A DNA stretch of 64,000 nucleotides from Flavobacterium alkalisoli (GTDB taxonomy: Bacteria; Bacteroidota; Bacteroidia; Flavobacteriales; Flavobacteriaceae): contig NZ_CP042831.1 of assembly GCF_008000935.1 (NCBI RefSeq), positions 744,001 through 808,000 of the forward strand, in the 5' to 3' direction. Shown here piece by piece: positions 55,701 through 62,187 of this stretch. The first letter of the stretch is position 1. The number at the start of each line of letters is the position of its first letter. Made by a program: the position numbers and the translations under genes. The notes under the pieces were generated by a model. It searched no databases and was not told the DNA's origin. It saw only the letters and a list, made by a program, of their open reading frames with translations.

Positions 55701-57577
55701 ACTATATCAATAAGCATTTCCAAATCGGCTGTAATACCGTTTACCTCATCCTCAAGTTTGCGCGCCTCCATAACAGTGGCAATACCATCTAAATCCTTTT
55801 GCTTTTCCTCCACACGGTTATGATAAGGAACCAATGCCTTATCGTCCACAAGGAACTGCACGCAGTTTTGAGAAATCACCTCGGTTTGTTCTACTATTTC
55901 CTTTTCAAGATTCGTAATGAAATCCCCATCGGTATAACGTACTTCCCTAAGGCTTATCACTTCTCCGTGAAGCCCTCTTAAACCTGCCAGGTCAGATACA
56001 AAAACATCTATATCATTTAGCGGTGAGCTCTTTATCTTTTCAAATAACGTTTGGGCTTTCTGCCTAAGCTCATCGGTAAGCTTTTGCGCATTTTGCCTTA
56101 GTTGAACTACTTTTTCAAATTCGTCTATCGCTGCATTTGCCGTATTACGAATCTCGGTAAGGGGCAGGTGCAGCTCAAAGGTTTCCTTTGAGGTAATCCA
56201 GTAATAGGTGTCCAGTATGTTACGTGAAAGCCTGGTAAGGTCGGCATACAGCCCGTCATAATCATCATCCTTATTAAGCAGGATAATAATAGACTGGCAG
56301 TCGGCCATGGCCTTAACGATATCCTTGTTGCCTATTTTATATATGTAACTGTCCTTGTGCTGCGAAGGCATAATATCTCCTTTTACAAAAGGCGTTTGCC
56401 AAATTTGTATCAGGTGGTTCTTGGTTTGCTCTTCCGAAGCCTTAAAGTAACACAGCTCCCCGTTTTCAAGCAGCGTAAACCCGTTGCATATTATAGGGGT
56501 GTTTACCTGCTGCGTAATAAGGTTATAGGACATTAATACATACTGCCCGTACTTTTCCTCATAAAACACATACAGGAAATCTTCTCCGTTTGGCGAAGCA
56601 ATCCTTTCCTGGAACAGCAGGTTCTCCAAACTGTTCTCAAAAATTTTATATTCGCCCGTCTGGAGGTAATATCCGTTAGAAAAGATGATACCATGCTCGT
56701 CCGGCAAGAGTATTGCCGATGTAGAGAGGCTGTCTACCTTTCTTACTTCCTGCAGTTTGTGATTATAGACAAAAAACCTGGCCTCCTCCTGAAACGGCTT
56801 AATCTGTAAGGTGACAAGGTTGCCCAAATCGGCAAACTTGTAGATTCCGTCGTCTAATGTTTGGTCAGGATGAATAACCTCCTCGTCATAAATCCCTTTA
56901 CCTGTGGCAGTATTATCTTCAATTTTTATGGTTAGCGTGCCGCCCACAGTTTCAACAAATACCCTGTCCATAATAGACACGTGCGGGTGTTTGCCATACC
57001 TGTGCATATCGCGGGTGGTTTCCTGCCAGTTAAAATCGTGCTGCCTAGGGAAACGATATTCATGATCGCTTCGGTTATCCTGGTAGACCAGGCTATTTTC
57101 TTTTATAAGCCATTTAAAGGTTTTAACATCACTTATCCTGTCACTTATCTGGAAAACCATGTGCAGGTAGTTGCCTGTTATAAAGAACTTGCGAAACTCG
57201 GTATCCCTGTAATATTTGTACAGGTTATAGAAATCGGTAAGGAAAGTCTCATCGGCAATAAGCTCAAGCCCCTGCTTAATAAACTCGCCGTCCTCATAAC
57301 TGTAGATACTGAATACGTCTTCGGTCTTGATATCAGTACGCAACCCAAAGTGCACATTGTAACCAAAAATACATTTATCGCCAATGGTTACTATATCGCT
57401 GGGGATACAGCTGTTATCGGTAATAATCCTGTTGTTGGCTATAAGTTTAGTTTCTATGCTGCCAAAAACCTCTTTTCGTGCCTCATTAAGTTTGTGCAGC
57501 CTGCCCAAAAGATCGTTCTTTTGGGTTTCAAGGCGGCTGCGTATAATTTCATATGTACCGCCTTCCAGTGTGCTCAT
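52724..57577 (-). CDS. Giant AAA+ ATPase with long coiled coils (family labelled DNA repair ATPase)
   Basis: 1617 residues. The N-terminal half (about 1-500) is rich in strand-like segments with aromatic residues and resembles a sensor or propeller domain. A coiled-coil region follows (about 500-860). The AAA+ module is near the C-terminus: Walker A in SPPGYGKTTLMEYLANRLG (near residue 1260), Walker B in VMLYLDDIQHCSPEF (near 1320), and the MoxR-like VMAGNPYTETGEKFRIPD with sensor Asn and downstream Arg. The database-style name DNA repair ATPase has no experimental basis that I know of. It is the last gene of the PspA-flotillin operon, so membrane-stress remodelling is a better guess. Starts 38 nt after the small lipoprotein gene. 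Confidence 0.85.
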   Translation of the reverse strand: MSTLEGGTYEIIRSRLETQKNDLLGRLHKLNEARKEVFGSIETKLIANNRIITDNSCIPSDIVTIGDKCIFGYNVHFGLRTDIKTEDVFSIYSYEDGEFIKQGLELIADETFLTDFYNLYKYYRDTEFRKFFITGNYLHMVFQISDRISDVKTFKWLIKENSLVYQDNRSDHEYRFPRQHDFNWQETTRDMHRYGKHPHVSIMDRVFVETVGGTLTIKIEDNTATGKGIYDEEVIHPDQTLDDGIYKFADLGNLVTLQIKPFQEEARFFVYNHKLQEVRKVDSLSTSAILLPDEHGIIFSNGYYLQTGEYKIFENSLENLLFQERIASPNGEDFLYVFYEEKYGQYVLMSYNLITQQVNTPIICNGFTLLENGELCYFKASEEQTKNHLIQIWQTPFVKGDIMPSQHKDSYIYKIGNKDIVKAMADCQSIIILLNKDDDYDGLYADLTRLSRNILDTYYWITSKETFELHLPLTEIRNTANAAIDEFEKVVQLRQNAQKLTDELRQKAQTLFEKIKSSPLNDIDVFVSDLAGLRGLHGEVISLREVRYTDGDFITNLEKEIVEQTEVISQNCVQFLVDDKALVPYHNRVEEKQKDLDGIATVMEARKLEDEVNGITADLEMLIDIVSNLKIEDTSQSTQIINNISLIFATLNRLKADIKNKISSLGGKEAKADFAAQIKLIDQSIVNALDRADTPEKTEELLNKISVQLEDLEARFADYEEFTESIIEKREEVYAAFEAKKNGLTEARNKKAVAIESASQRILKNVASKALTFNSVEDINGYFASDLMIAKLRDLVQQLVALEDTGKAEAIETELKSAREDALRKLKDRQELYEDGDNIIRFGNHRFAVNKQPLDLTIVYRDGKLNYHLTGTDFYQELKSENLLSSQKYWDQDLVSENNEIYRGAYLAYKIFRNYNPEELNNFTDEELAKLVSEETSKNYTEGYVKGVHDADAFKFLKALVSKHHTLGLLRYSPVVRACAQFFWYSLPEEQRTKLNSKIKAAGGVLAIFPNSTEFDYIVEELTQEIEKFLEKRALNKTGNTDAYTIAGYLFEELKNDDTFSISHKASHLAESFVKILENKGAAVAFRHNLENAHDTEAPIQLATQWVSSYLNQGGQQDNMEYLYEIAALLLYRHESAEKKVNVEPEEEITGLAGSHNTIAEGTYHFHYHHFVQLMERYFTVDVPAFEAFRAERHKLTQQLKTDLRLNEFMPKVLTSFVRNKLIDQVYLPLFGDNLAKQLGSAGENRRTDRSGMLLLVSPPGYGKTTLMEYLANRLGLVFMKINGPAIGHEVTSVDPSSANNAAAREELKKLNLALEMGNNVMLYLDDIQHCSPEFLQKFISLADGTRKIEGVYNGQPKTYDMKAKKFCVVMAGNPYTETGEKFRIPDMLANRADIYNLGDVIGNTSQLFELSLIENALTSNPVLAQLASKSMDDLYPLITMAETGQRDGLELKGNHTKQDIETYISLLDKVVKVRKVVLKTNAAYIASAAMEDAYRTEPPFRLQGSYRDMNKLVGKIVPVMNDAEIQTLLLSHYQNETQTLTSAAEANLLKFKEMTGMLGDDEKERWASIKETFVKNNKLKGFGDKNEMAQMLSQVMEFTQHIEGIKEILRQGLREK

Positions 57578-57615
57578 GGTTGGTTGTTTTTTATTTATTA
57601 TATAACCGGATAGGT

Positions 57616-57936
57616 TTAATTTGCTGGTTTCTTTTCAAGTTCAATAGTTTTTTCTTCTCCCGAAGATATTTCTACCTCCCCTGATGTATATCCTGCTTTT
57701 TCAATTATTACTTTCATTGGTGGACATCCAAACATTCCGCCTGATATACCTGAAAGTTCAAATTTGCCTAATGAATCGGTTTGTTTTTTATTGTAAGGTT
57801 TGTTTTTATTATACACCACAACATTCTTCAAAGGCTTTTTAGTTTCCTTGTCTATAACGATACCTTCTGCAACCTGATAACAGTCGCATGAAATAGTAAT
57901 ACATGTTATAAAAGCCAGCATTATTATTTTTTTCAT
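57616..57936 (-). CDS. Small lipoprotein with a carboxypeptidase-regulatory-like domain
   Basis: 106 residues from the ATG at 57936, which directly starts a lipoprotein-like signal (KKIIMLAFITCITISC). After the Cys come DCYQVAEGIVIDKETKKPLKNVVVYNKN and SLGKFELSGISGG, the pattern of a carboxypeptidase regulatory-like beta-sandwich. An earlier ATG at 57969 is possible but adds residues before the signal. It lies between the flotillin and the AAA+ ATPase genes (77 and 38 nt), so it is an operon member placed outside the inner membrane. Role unknown. Confidence 0.72.
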   Translation of the reverse strand: MKKIIMLAFITCITISCDCYQVAEGIVIDKETKKPLKNVVVYNKNKPYNKKQTDSLGKFELSGISGGMFGCPPMKVIIEKAGYTSGEVEISSGEEKTIELEKKPAN

Positions 57937-58013
57937 AGTCTTTGAAAAAAGAAGGGTAATTCCCCGCACAGTGGCAGCTGCGCGGAGAAAAAATATAAAA
58001 AATCAAATAAAAC

Positions 58014-60074
58014 TTATCCCAGTTTTTTGTCAGAAAGGCCAAGGTTTCCTGCCATATCCATAAGGTTAGAGAACAGGCCTTTTTCACCGTCATCGCTACT
58101 GCGTTTCTGCAGTTCCATAAGCAGGCCGGCTACCGTAAGGTTTTTAATATCTTCCGATGTAATGCCGTACTTATCTGCAAAGCCTTTAATCCTCTCTAAA
58201 AGATTTTCCTTTCCTTCGCTGCCGTCACCCAGTACCGCATCTTTAATATCGGTAATGTTTTCTGAATGATTTACCAGCCTGTCAAACCCTTTAGCCTTAG
58301 TTATCTGTCCAACAATCTGATCAAAGAACATGGTCTCACCACCCACAATATCAATCTTAGCAGCCTTAAGCGCCTCACCAATTACATTAGCCTGAGCATC
58401 GGCAATGTCTTTCTGGATGTTGATATGGGCAAGATCTACCTGAAGTTCTTTGTTTAGGCGTAGTTTAAACTCTTCGTGTTCTTTACCTACACCGTCAAGT
58501 TTCTTCATTGCTTCCGCTTTCTCTTCAATACCGCTGGCTTCTGCAAGGGCTTTTTCTTTAATCACATCAGCCTCTGCAACACCAAGTTGTTTTTCGGCCT
58601 CAGCTTTCGCCTTAATACCGGCAGCTTCTGCAAGGGCTTTTTTCTCGATAATAACAGCGTCAACAATACCCTGTCTTTCGCTGGCATCTGCCTTAGCATG
58701 CATTACCTGAGCTTCAGACAATCCTACAGTAGCATCTTCTTTAGCCTTAGCCTCTGCAAGTATCTTTCTTGCCTCAGCTTCTTTCTCGCTTGCAGCCATT
58801 TTAGCAGCAGCTTCGATATTGATCTCTTCGGCTTTTTGCTTAGCAGCTTCTTTTTCTGCCTCAGCAGCCTTAAGACGTTTAATGTAAAGCTCTTCACTTT
58901 CCTTTTCAGCAAGTGTAACAGCCACTTTTTTCCTTCTGTCTGCTTCTTTGAAGGCTTCTATATCCTTCATGTTCTCCTGCTCCTGAACCACGCCTTTTTC
59001 AAGCATTACCCTGTCGCGGATAACATTTTGTATGTTTTTACGCTCTACCTCAACGGCTTTGTCTTTTTCAATCTGGGCCAGTGTAACGATACGCTCTCTT
59101 TCTGTCTGCTCCAGCGCACGGTCTTTTTCTACCCTTTCGGTTTCGACAGCTGCTGTACGCTCTTTGTTTTTGGCAGCAACAATTACAAGCCTGTCCTTAT
59201 TTTCTTCAGCTACCTGAACTTTCTCGGCAGTGCTAATTCTTGCTGTTTCAGATTTCAGCCTTTCCTCTTCAAACACTTTTGCAATCTCTGCCTCTTCACG
59301 AGCCTTGATGTTTGCAATTTCACGTTTTTGCTGTTCCTCTTTTTCTGCCAGCTGACGGTCTAAAGCCAGTATTGCCTCACGTGCTTCTACGTCCTGCTTG
59401 CGTATGGTTTTCTCCTCATCCCTTCTGATAAGGTTTGACTTGATATTTTGTACCGCAGTAAGCTCTGTAATTTTCTTGATACCCTCCGAATCCAGGATGT
59501 TATCTGATTTCAGGTGGCTAAGAGGTGTCTGCTCAAGGTCGTCTATAGCACAGTCGTCCAGTATGTATCCGTTAAGATCGGTACCGATAATGGAAATGAT
59601 CTCTTCACGGAATTCGCTTCGTGCCTCATACAGTTCTACAAAATCAAACTTTTTACCTACTGTCTTTAACGCTTCCGAGAATTTTGCATCAAACAGATTG
59701 CGCAGTACATCAATTTCTGATGCCCTTTCACAGCCTATGGTTTGGGCCACATTAATAATATCGGCAGTAGATTTATTTATCTTGATAAAGAAGGTAACTT
59801 TAATATCGGCACGTATATTATCTTTACAGATAAGTCCGTTCACACCTGTACGCTCCACATCCAGTTTTTTCACAGAGATATCCATGATCTCCATTTTATG
59901 AAGTACCGGTACTACAAGCCCGGCATTAAAGAACACTTTTGTTCCTCCGGCTCCGGTGCGTACAATAACCTTGCCCTGTATAATTTTCTTATACATTGAT
60001 ACAATCCAAACAAGGGCTCCGATGAATACTATTATTATAGCAATCATCCCAACGAGTAAAGAATCTCCTAACAT
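58014..60074 (-). CDS. Flotillin, YqiK-type SPFH protein
   Basis: 686 residues. One N-terminal membrane segment (LVGMIAIIIVFIGALVWIVSM, about 6-26) precedes an SPFH/Band 7 domain (about 30-200, GAGGTKVFFNAGLVVPVLHKM). A long coiled coil of EAxx repeats (about 230-580) contains a repeated unit ALAEA-GI--KAEA, as in eukaryotic and bacterial flotillins. Flotillins build large membrane scaffolds and organise membrane microdomains. The gene is flanked by the YqiJ-like gene and a candidate microprotein upstream, and by the lipoprotein and AAA+ genes downstream. Confidence 0.93.
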   Translation of the reverse strand: MLGDSLLVGMIAIIIVFIGALVWIVSMYKKIIQGKVIVRTGAGGTKVFFNAGLVVPVLHKMEIMDISVKKLDVERTGVNGLICKDNIRADIKVTFFIKINKSTADIINVAQTIGCERASEIDVLRNLFDAKFSEALKTVGKKFDFVELYEARSEFREEIISIIGTDLNGYILDDCAIDDLEQTPLSHLKSDNILDSEGIKKITELTAVQNIKSNLIRRDEEKTIRKQDVEAREAILALDRQLAEKEEQQKREIANIKAREEAEIAKVFEEERLKSETARISTAEKVQVAEENKDRLVIVAAKNKERTAAVETERVEKDRALEQTERERIVTLAQIEKDKAVEVERKNIQNVIRDRVMLEKGVVQEQENMKDIEAFKEADRRKKVAVTLAEKESEELYIKRLKAAEAEKEAAKQKAEEINIEAAAKMAASEKEAEARKILAEAKAKEDATVGLSEAQVMHAKADASERQGIVDAVIIEKKALAEAAGIKAKAEAEKQLGVAEADVIKEKALAEASGIEEKAEAMKKLDGVGKEHEEFKLRLNKELQVDLAHINIQKDIADAQANVIGEALKAAKIDIVGGETMFFDQIVGQITKAKGFDRLVNHSENITDIKDAVLGDGSEGKENLLERIKGFADKYGITSEDIKNLTVAGLLMELQKRSSDDGEKGLFSNLMDMAGNLGLSDKKLG

Positions 60075-60108
60075 TTTAATTTAAAGGTGTTTTATGATAA
60101 TAATTGGT

Positions 60109-60183
60109 TTAAAAAATAAATTCAATAATTGTCTGTATCACAGCCGATACGGCCGCAATAAAATGATTGATGATTGATAGCAT
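60109..60183 (-). CDS. Candidate 24-residue hydrophobic microprotein
   Basis: A short frame on the minus strand from ATG (60183) to TAA (60109) fills most of the 123-nt gap between the YqiJ-like gene (14 nt upstream) and the flotillin gene (34 nt downstream). It encodes MLSIINHFIAAVSAV followed by IQTIIEFIF, a peptide that would form a hydrophobic or amphipathic helix. An A-rich stretch lies just before the ATG. It is below the usual size limit of gene callers. Whether it is translated cannot be told from sequence alone. Confidence 0.4.
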   Translation of the reverse strand: MLSIINHFIAAVSAVIQTIIEFIF

Positions 60184-60197
60184 GATTGGTTGGTTTT

Positions 60198-60851
60198 TTA
60201 ATAATCGAATTTTTCAACGAGGTAATATTTCCTGTCTTCCGTTTCTCCCACTATAACCGCCTGCTGTCCGGCTGTAAGCCTTTCATCAGTATTGCTTCTC
60301 GCATAAATTTTCATGGGATCTCCGTTCACCGTCAGTTCCACCTGTCCCGTTTTATCCTGTGCCACGGCAGATATTACCGTACATCTCCTGCCTAAAAAAT
60401 CTATTTCGGGTTCGCCCTTATGGTTTACCATTTTATATAGGTAGCCAAGGGGTTTGCTAAAGAGCTTTACCACAAAAAGGCTTAGTATAAAGTTTGGGAT
60501 AAGCAGCAAAAAGCCCAATAATGTACTCTCTATCCCCAGGTAGTAGGTAACGTTAACTCCCACCAGCCACATTGAGAAAAAGATAATGGTTATTATGAAC
60601 ATGAGCGGGAGTTCGTCAAAATTAAAGTACTCCAGCGCTTTCATAAAACTGCTGCCCTCTGCAGCGTTCTCGCTTCCGGTAACATCGCTGTCAAAATCGG
60701 CATCCACATCTGCCGCGTCAAAATCAACGCTAAACAAATCGGGGTCTATGCCCGCAATAATAACCAGCAGCCAATAGATTACCATAATGATAGACATAAT
60801 GGTAAAAAACGCATTTACAGGTGAAAAAGAAATCTCTATTAATTCCTTCAT
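60198..60851 (-). CDS. YqiJ/NfeD-like membrane protein with OB-fold domain
   Basis: 217 residues. Three membrane segments at about 14-34, 83-103 and 110-131, with an acidic Asp-rich loop between the first two (DFDAADVDADFDSD). The C-terminal part (FLGRRCTVISAVAQDKTGQVELTVNGDPMKIYARS) is an OB-fold as in NfeD and YqiJ, usual partners of flotillins. It probably anchors or regulates the flotillin scaffold. It is 11 nt from the PspA gene. Confidence 0.87.
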   Translation of the reverse strand: MKELIEISFSPVNAFFTIMSIIMVIYWLLVIIAGIDPDLFSVDFDAADVDADFDSDVTGSENAAEGSSFMKALEYFNFDELPLMFIITIIFFSMWLVGVNVTYYLGIESTLLGFLLLIPNFILSLFVVKLFSKPLGYLYKMVNHKGEPEIDFLGRRCTVISAVAQDKTGQVELTVNGDPMKIYARSNTDERLTAGQQAVIVGETEDRKYYLVEKFDY

Positions 60852-60862
60852 TGTTTTAGTTT

Positions 60863-61576
60863 TTAGTCCTTAGGACTGCTGATGCCCAGCTGCTCTTTTA
60901 ATTTTTCAAGCTCACTGGTGGCCTTGGTCTTTTTAACGTCCACAGCCCTGTTTATTTCGTCATCAACAGACTTTGTTGAATTTGCAATTTCGCCATAAGC
61001 CTCTGCCAGTGCCTCTTCCTGATGCACTTTCTCCTTCATACGTTCCAGCAGTGATATGGTTCCGTTTGTATCAATTTTAGCCATTTGCTTGTTAAGGCTC
61101 TTGGTAGCGTCGGCCACCTTAACCCTTGAACGCAATATTTTAAGCTCGTTTTCCCATTTGCTTATATTCTGTTTAATGGTTTGCACATTGCCCTCCATCT
61201 GGATAACGTTCTGGTCAAACTTTTCCTTGTCGCCTTCGGCCCTTAACTGATGGCCTAAAGCTTCCTCCTTTTTAACCAGCGCTTCGGTTGCCAGGCGGTC
61301 GGCCTCTTCGGCTTCCATATCGCCTTTTTGTGCTTTCTTTAAAATAAGCATGGCTTTCTCGTTATAGTCTTCGGCCGTATTGCCGTATTGCTCAACTTCG
61401 TTTTTCGCACGAATACTCATGGCCTTCACCTGAGCAAGTGCCTCCAGGCTCTTGTCTAGATCCTCCTTCATGTCCCTAATACCCTGTTCGGTCATTTTTA
61501 TAGGGTCTTCCATATTATCGATGGCGTGATGTACTTCTGCCTGCCCGATTTTAAATAGTCTCTTTAGAAATTTCAT
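60863..61576 (-). CDS. pspA: PspA/IM30-family membrane-remodelling protein
   Basis: 237 residues of almost pure coiled coil, MKFLKRLFKIGQAEVHHAIDNMEDPIKMTEQGIRDM at the N-terminus, as in PspA/Vipp1. PspA forms ESCRT-III-like polymers on stressed inner membranes. The gene lies between the YbjN-like gene (5 nt) and the YqiJ-like gene (11 nt). Here its expression seems to be governed by an XRE repressor and not by a PspF/sigma-54 system, since no -12/-24 promoter is seen. Confidence 0.95.
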   Translation of the reverse strand: MKFLKRLFKIGQAEVHHAIDNMEDPIKMTEQGIRDMKEDLDKSLEALAQVKAMSIRAKNEVEQYGNTAEDYNEKAMLILKKAQKGDMEAEEADRLATEALVKKEEALGHQLRAEGDKEKFDQNVIQMEGNVQTIKQNISKWENELKILRSRVKVADATKSLNKQMAKIDTNGTISLLERMKEKVHQEEALAEAYGEIANSTKSVDDEINRAVDVKKTKATSELEKLKEQLGISSPKD

Positions 61577-61581
61577 AGCTC

Positions 61582-61983
61582 TTAATTTTTTGAAAAGTTA
61601 ATAATCTGTTCAGAATACTCACTCAACAGCAGGCTGAGCGAATTTAATGTTGCCTCAAACTCGTTTTTATCTAAATTTTCGAGCTGAAGGGAGTCTCTGA
61701 AAATTACTTTTCTCCCTGTATCGTCAAGAACAAATGCGCCGTGAATAATGTCGCGGTTTTTTTGAAGGAGCGCCTTAAAGACGACGTTATTAGCGTCTGG
61801 TTTGACCTCAAATAAGAACTGCTCAAAAATCACGATAGGATGTGCCACACATATAATAAGGTTAACAATACCATCCTGCTCGCTGTTTACCATAAAAATA
61901 CCATTCTTGGCATTTTCATATTTTATTTCAAGCTGAAGGTCATTCAGGTAATTTTTCACCACTCCAAAATAATCTTTCATCAT
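61582..61983 (-). CDS. YbjN/Tir-chaperone-like small protein
   Basis: 133 residues, alpha/beta, no signal or membrane segment. The order of strands and helices (DYFGVVKNYLNDLQLEIKYE, then DGIVNLIICVAHPIVIFEQFLFEVK, then a C-terminal helix LNSLSLLLSEYSEQIINF) resembles YbjN and type III secretion chaperone-like proteins. Such proteins are often found near pspA in other genomes. It is the first gene of the minus-strand operon, 143 nt after the predicted start of transcription. Proposed role: adaptor or chaperone for PspA. Confidence 0.75.
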   Translation of the reverse strand: MMKDYFGVVKNYLNDLQLEIKYENAKNGIFMVNSEQDGIVNLIICVAHPIVIFEQFLFEVKPDANNVVFKALLQKNRDIIHGAFVLDDTGRKVIFRDSLQLENLDKNEFEATLNSLSLLLSEYSEQIINFSKN

Positions 61984-62083
61984 ACAGGTATTAAATAATT
62001 TTATAAAACTCGTTTATTTAGCTTTTTTAAGCAAGTTAAGTTTTAAGTACTTTTTAACAGGATATGCAACTTTTTCACTTAAC

Positions 62084-62102
62084 AAGCTCATTATATTAGC
62101 AA
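62084..62102. promoter_or_regulatory. XRE operator-like site 1 (15/19)
   Basis: AAGCTCATTATATTAGCAA, compared with the palindromic TTGCTAATAATATTAGCAA found at 62504-62522. The right arm ATTAGCAA is perfect. It lies upstream of the TACCTTTG box of the repressor gene. Confidence 0.55.
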
Positions 62103-62109
62103 TATTTGT

Positions 62110-62117
62110 TACCTTTG
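62110..62117 (+). promoter_or_regulatory. Candidate -7 element of the XRE gene
   Basis: TACCTTTG fits TAnnTTTG on the plus strand, 70 nt before the ATG at 62188. Its last three bases overlap the left arm of operator site 2, so bound repressor would cover it. A -33 box is not clear. Confidence 0.5.
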
Positions 62118-62133
62118 CTAATAATGTTAGTAC
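62115..62133. promoter_or_regulatory. XRE operator-like site 2 (16/19)
   Basis: TTGCTAATAATGTTAGTAC, 16 of 19 bases identical to the palindrome at 62504-62522. It covers the predicted start of the minus-strand operon (near 62126), abuts that promoter's -7 box (62133-62140) and overlaps the -7 box of the plus-strand repressor gene. Confidence 0.65.
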
Positions 62134-62163
62134 AAATTTACAACAATTAACATAAATTGCAAA
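62133..62163 (-). promoter_or_regulatory. Consensus promoter of the PspA-flotillin-AAA+ operon
   Basis: Minus strand: TTTG (62163-62160), exactly 19 nt, then TAAATTTG (62140-62133). This is a perfect TTTG-N19-TAnnTTTG promoter. The -33 box lies inside operator site 3 and the -7 box touches operator site 2, so bound repressor would block it at both ends. Confidence 0.8.
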
Positions 62164-62175
62164 TAAAATTAGCAA
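62157..62175. promoter_or_regulatory. XRE operator-like site 3 (17/19)
   Basis: TTGCAAATAAAATTAGCAA, 17 of 19 bases identical to the palindrome at 62504-62522. It covers the -33 box of the minus-strand promoter and lies in the leader of the repressor mRNA. Sites 1, 2 and 3 are spaced 31 and 42 bp from start to start, near whole turns of the helix. Confidence 0.65.
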
Positions 62176-62187
62176 AAAATATTTTTT

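Noticed and set aside
56981..57613. 210-residue plus-strand frame opposite the AAA+ ATPase
   Set aside because: Antisense shadow of a well-supported gene, no recognisable domain.
58476..59363. 295-residue plus-strand open frame opposite the flotillin gene
   Set aside because: It is antisense to the repetitive coiled-coil codons of the flotillin. Cys/Phe-rich composition without a domain and lack of a promoter mark it as a shadow.
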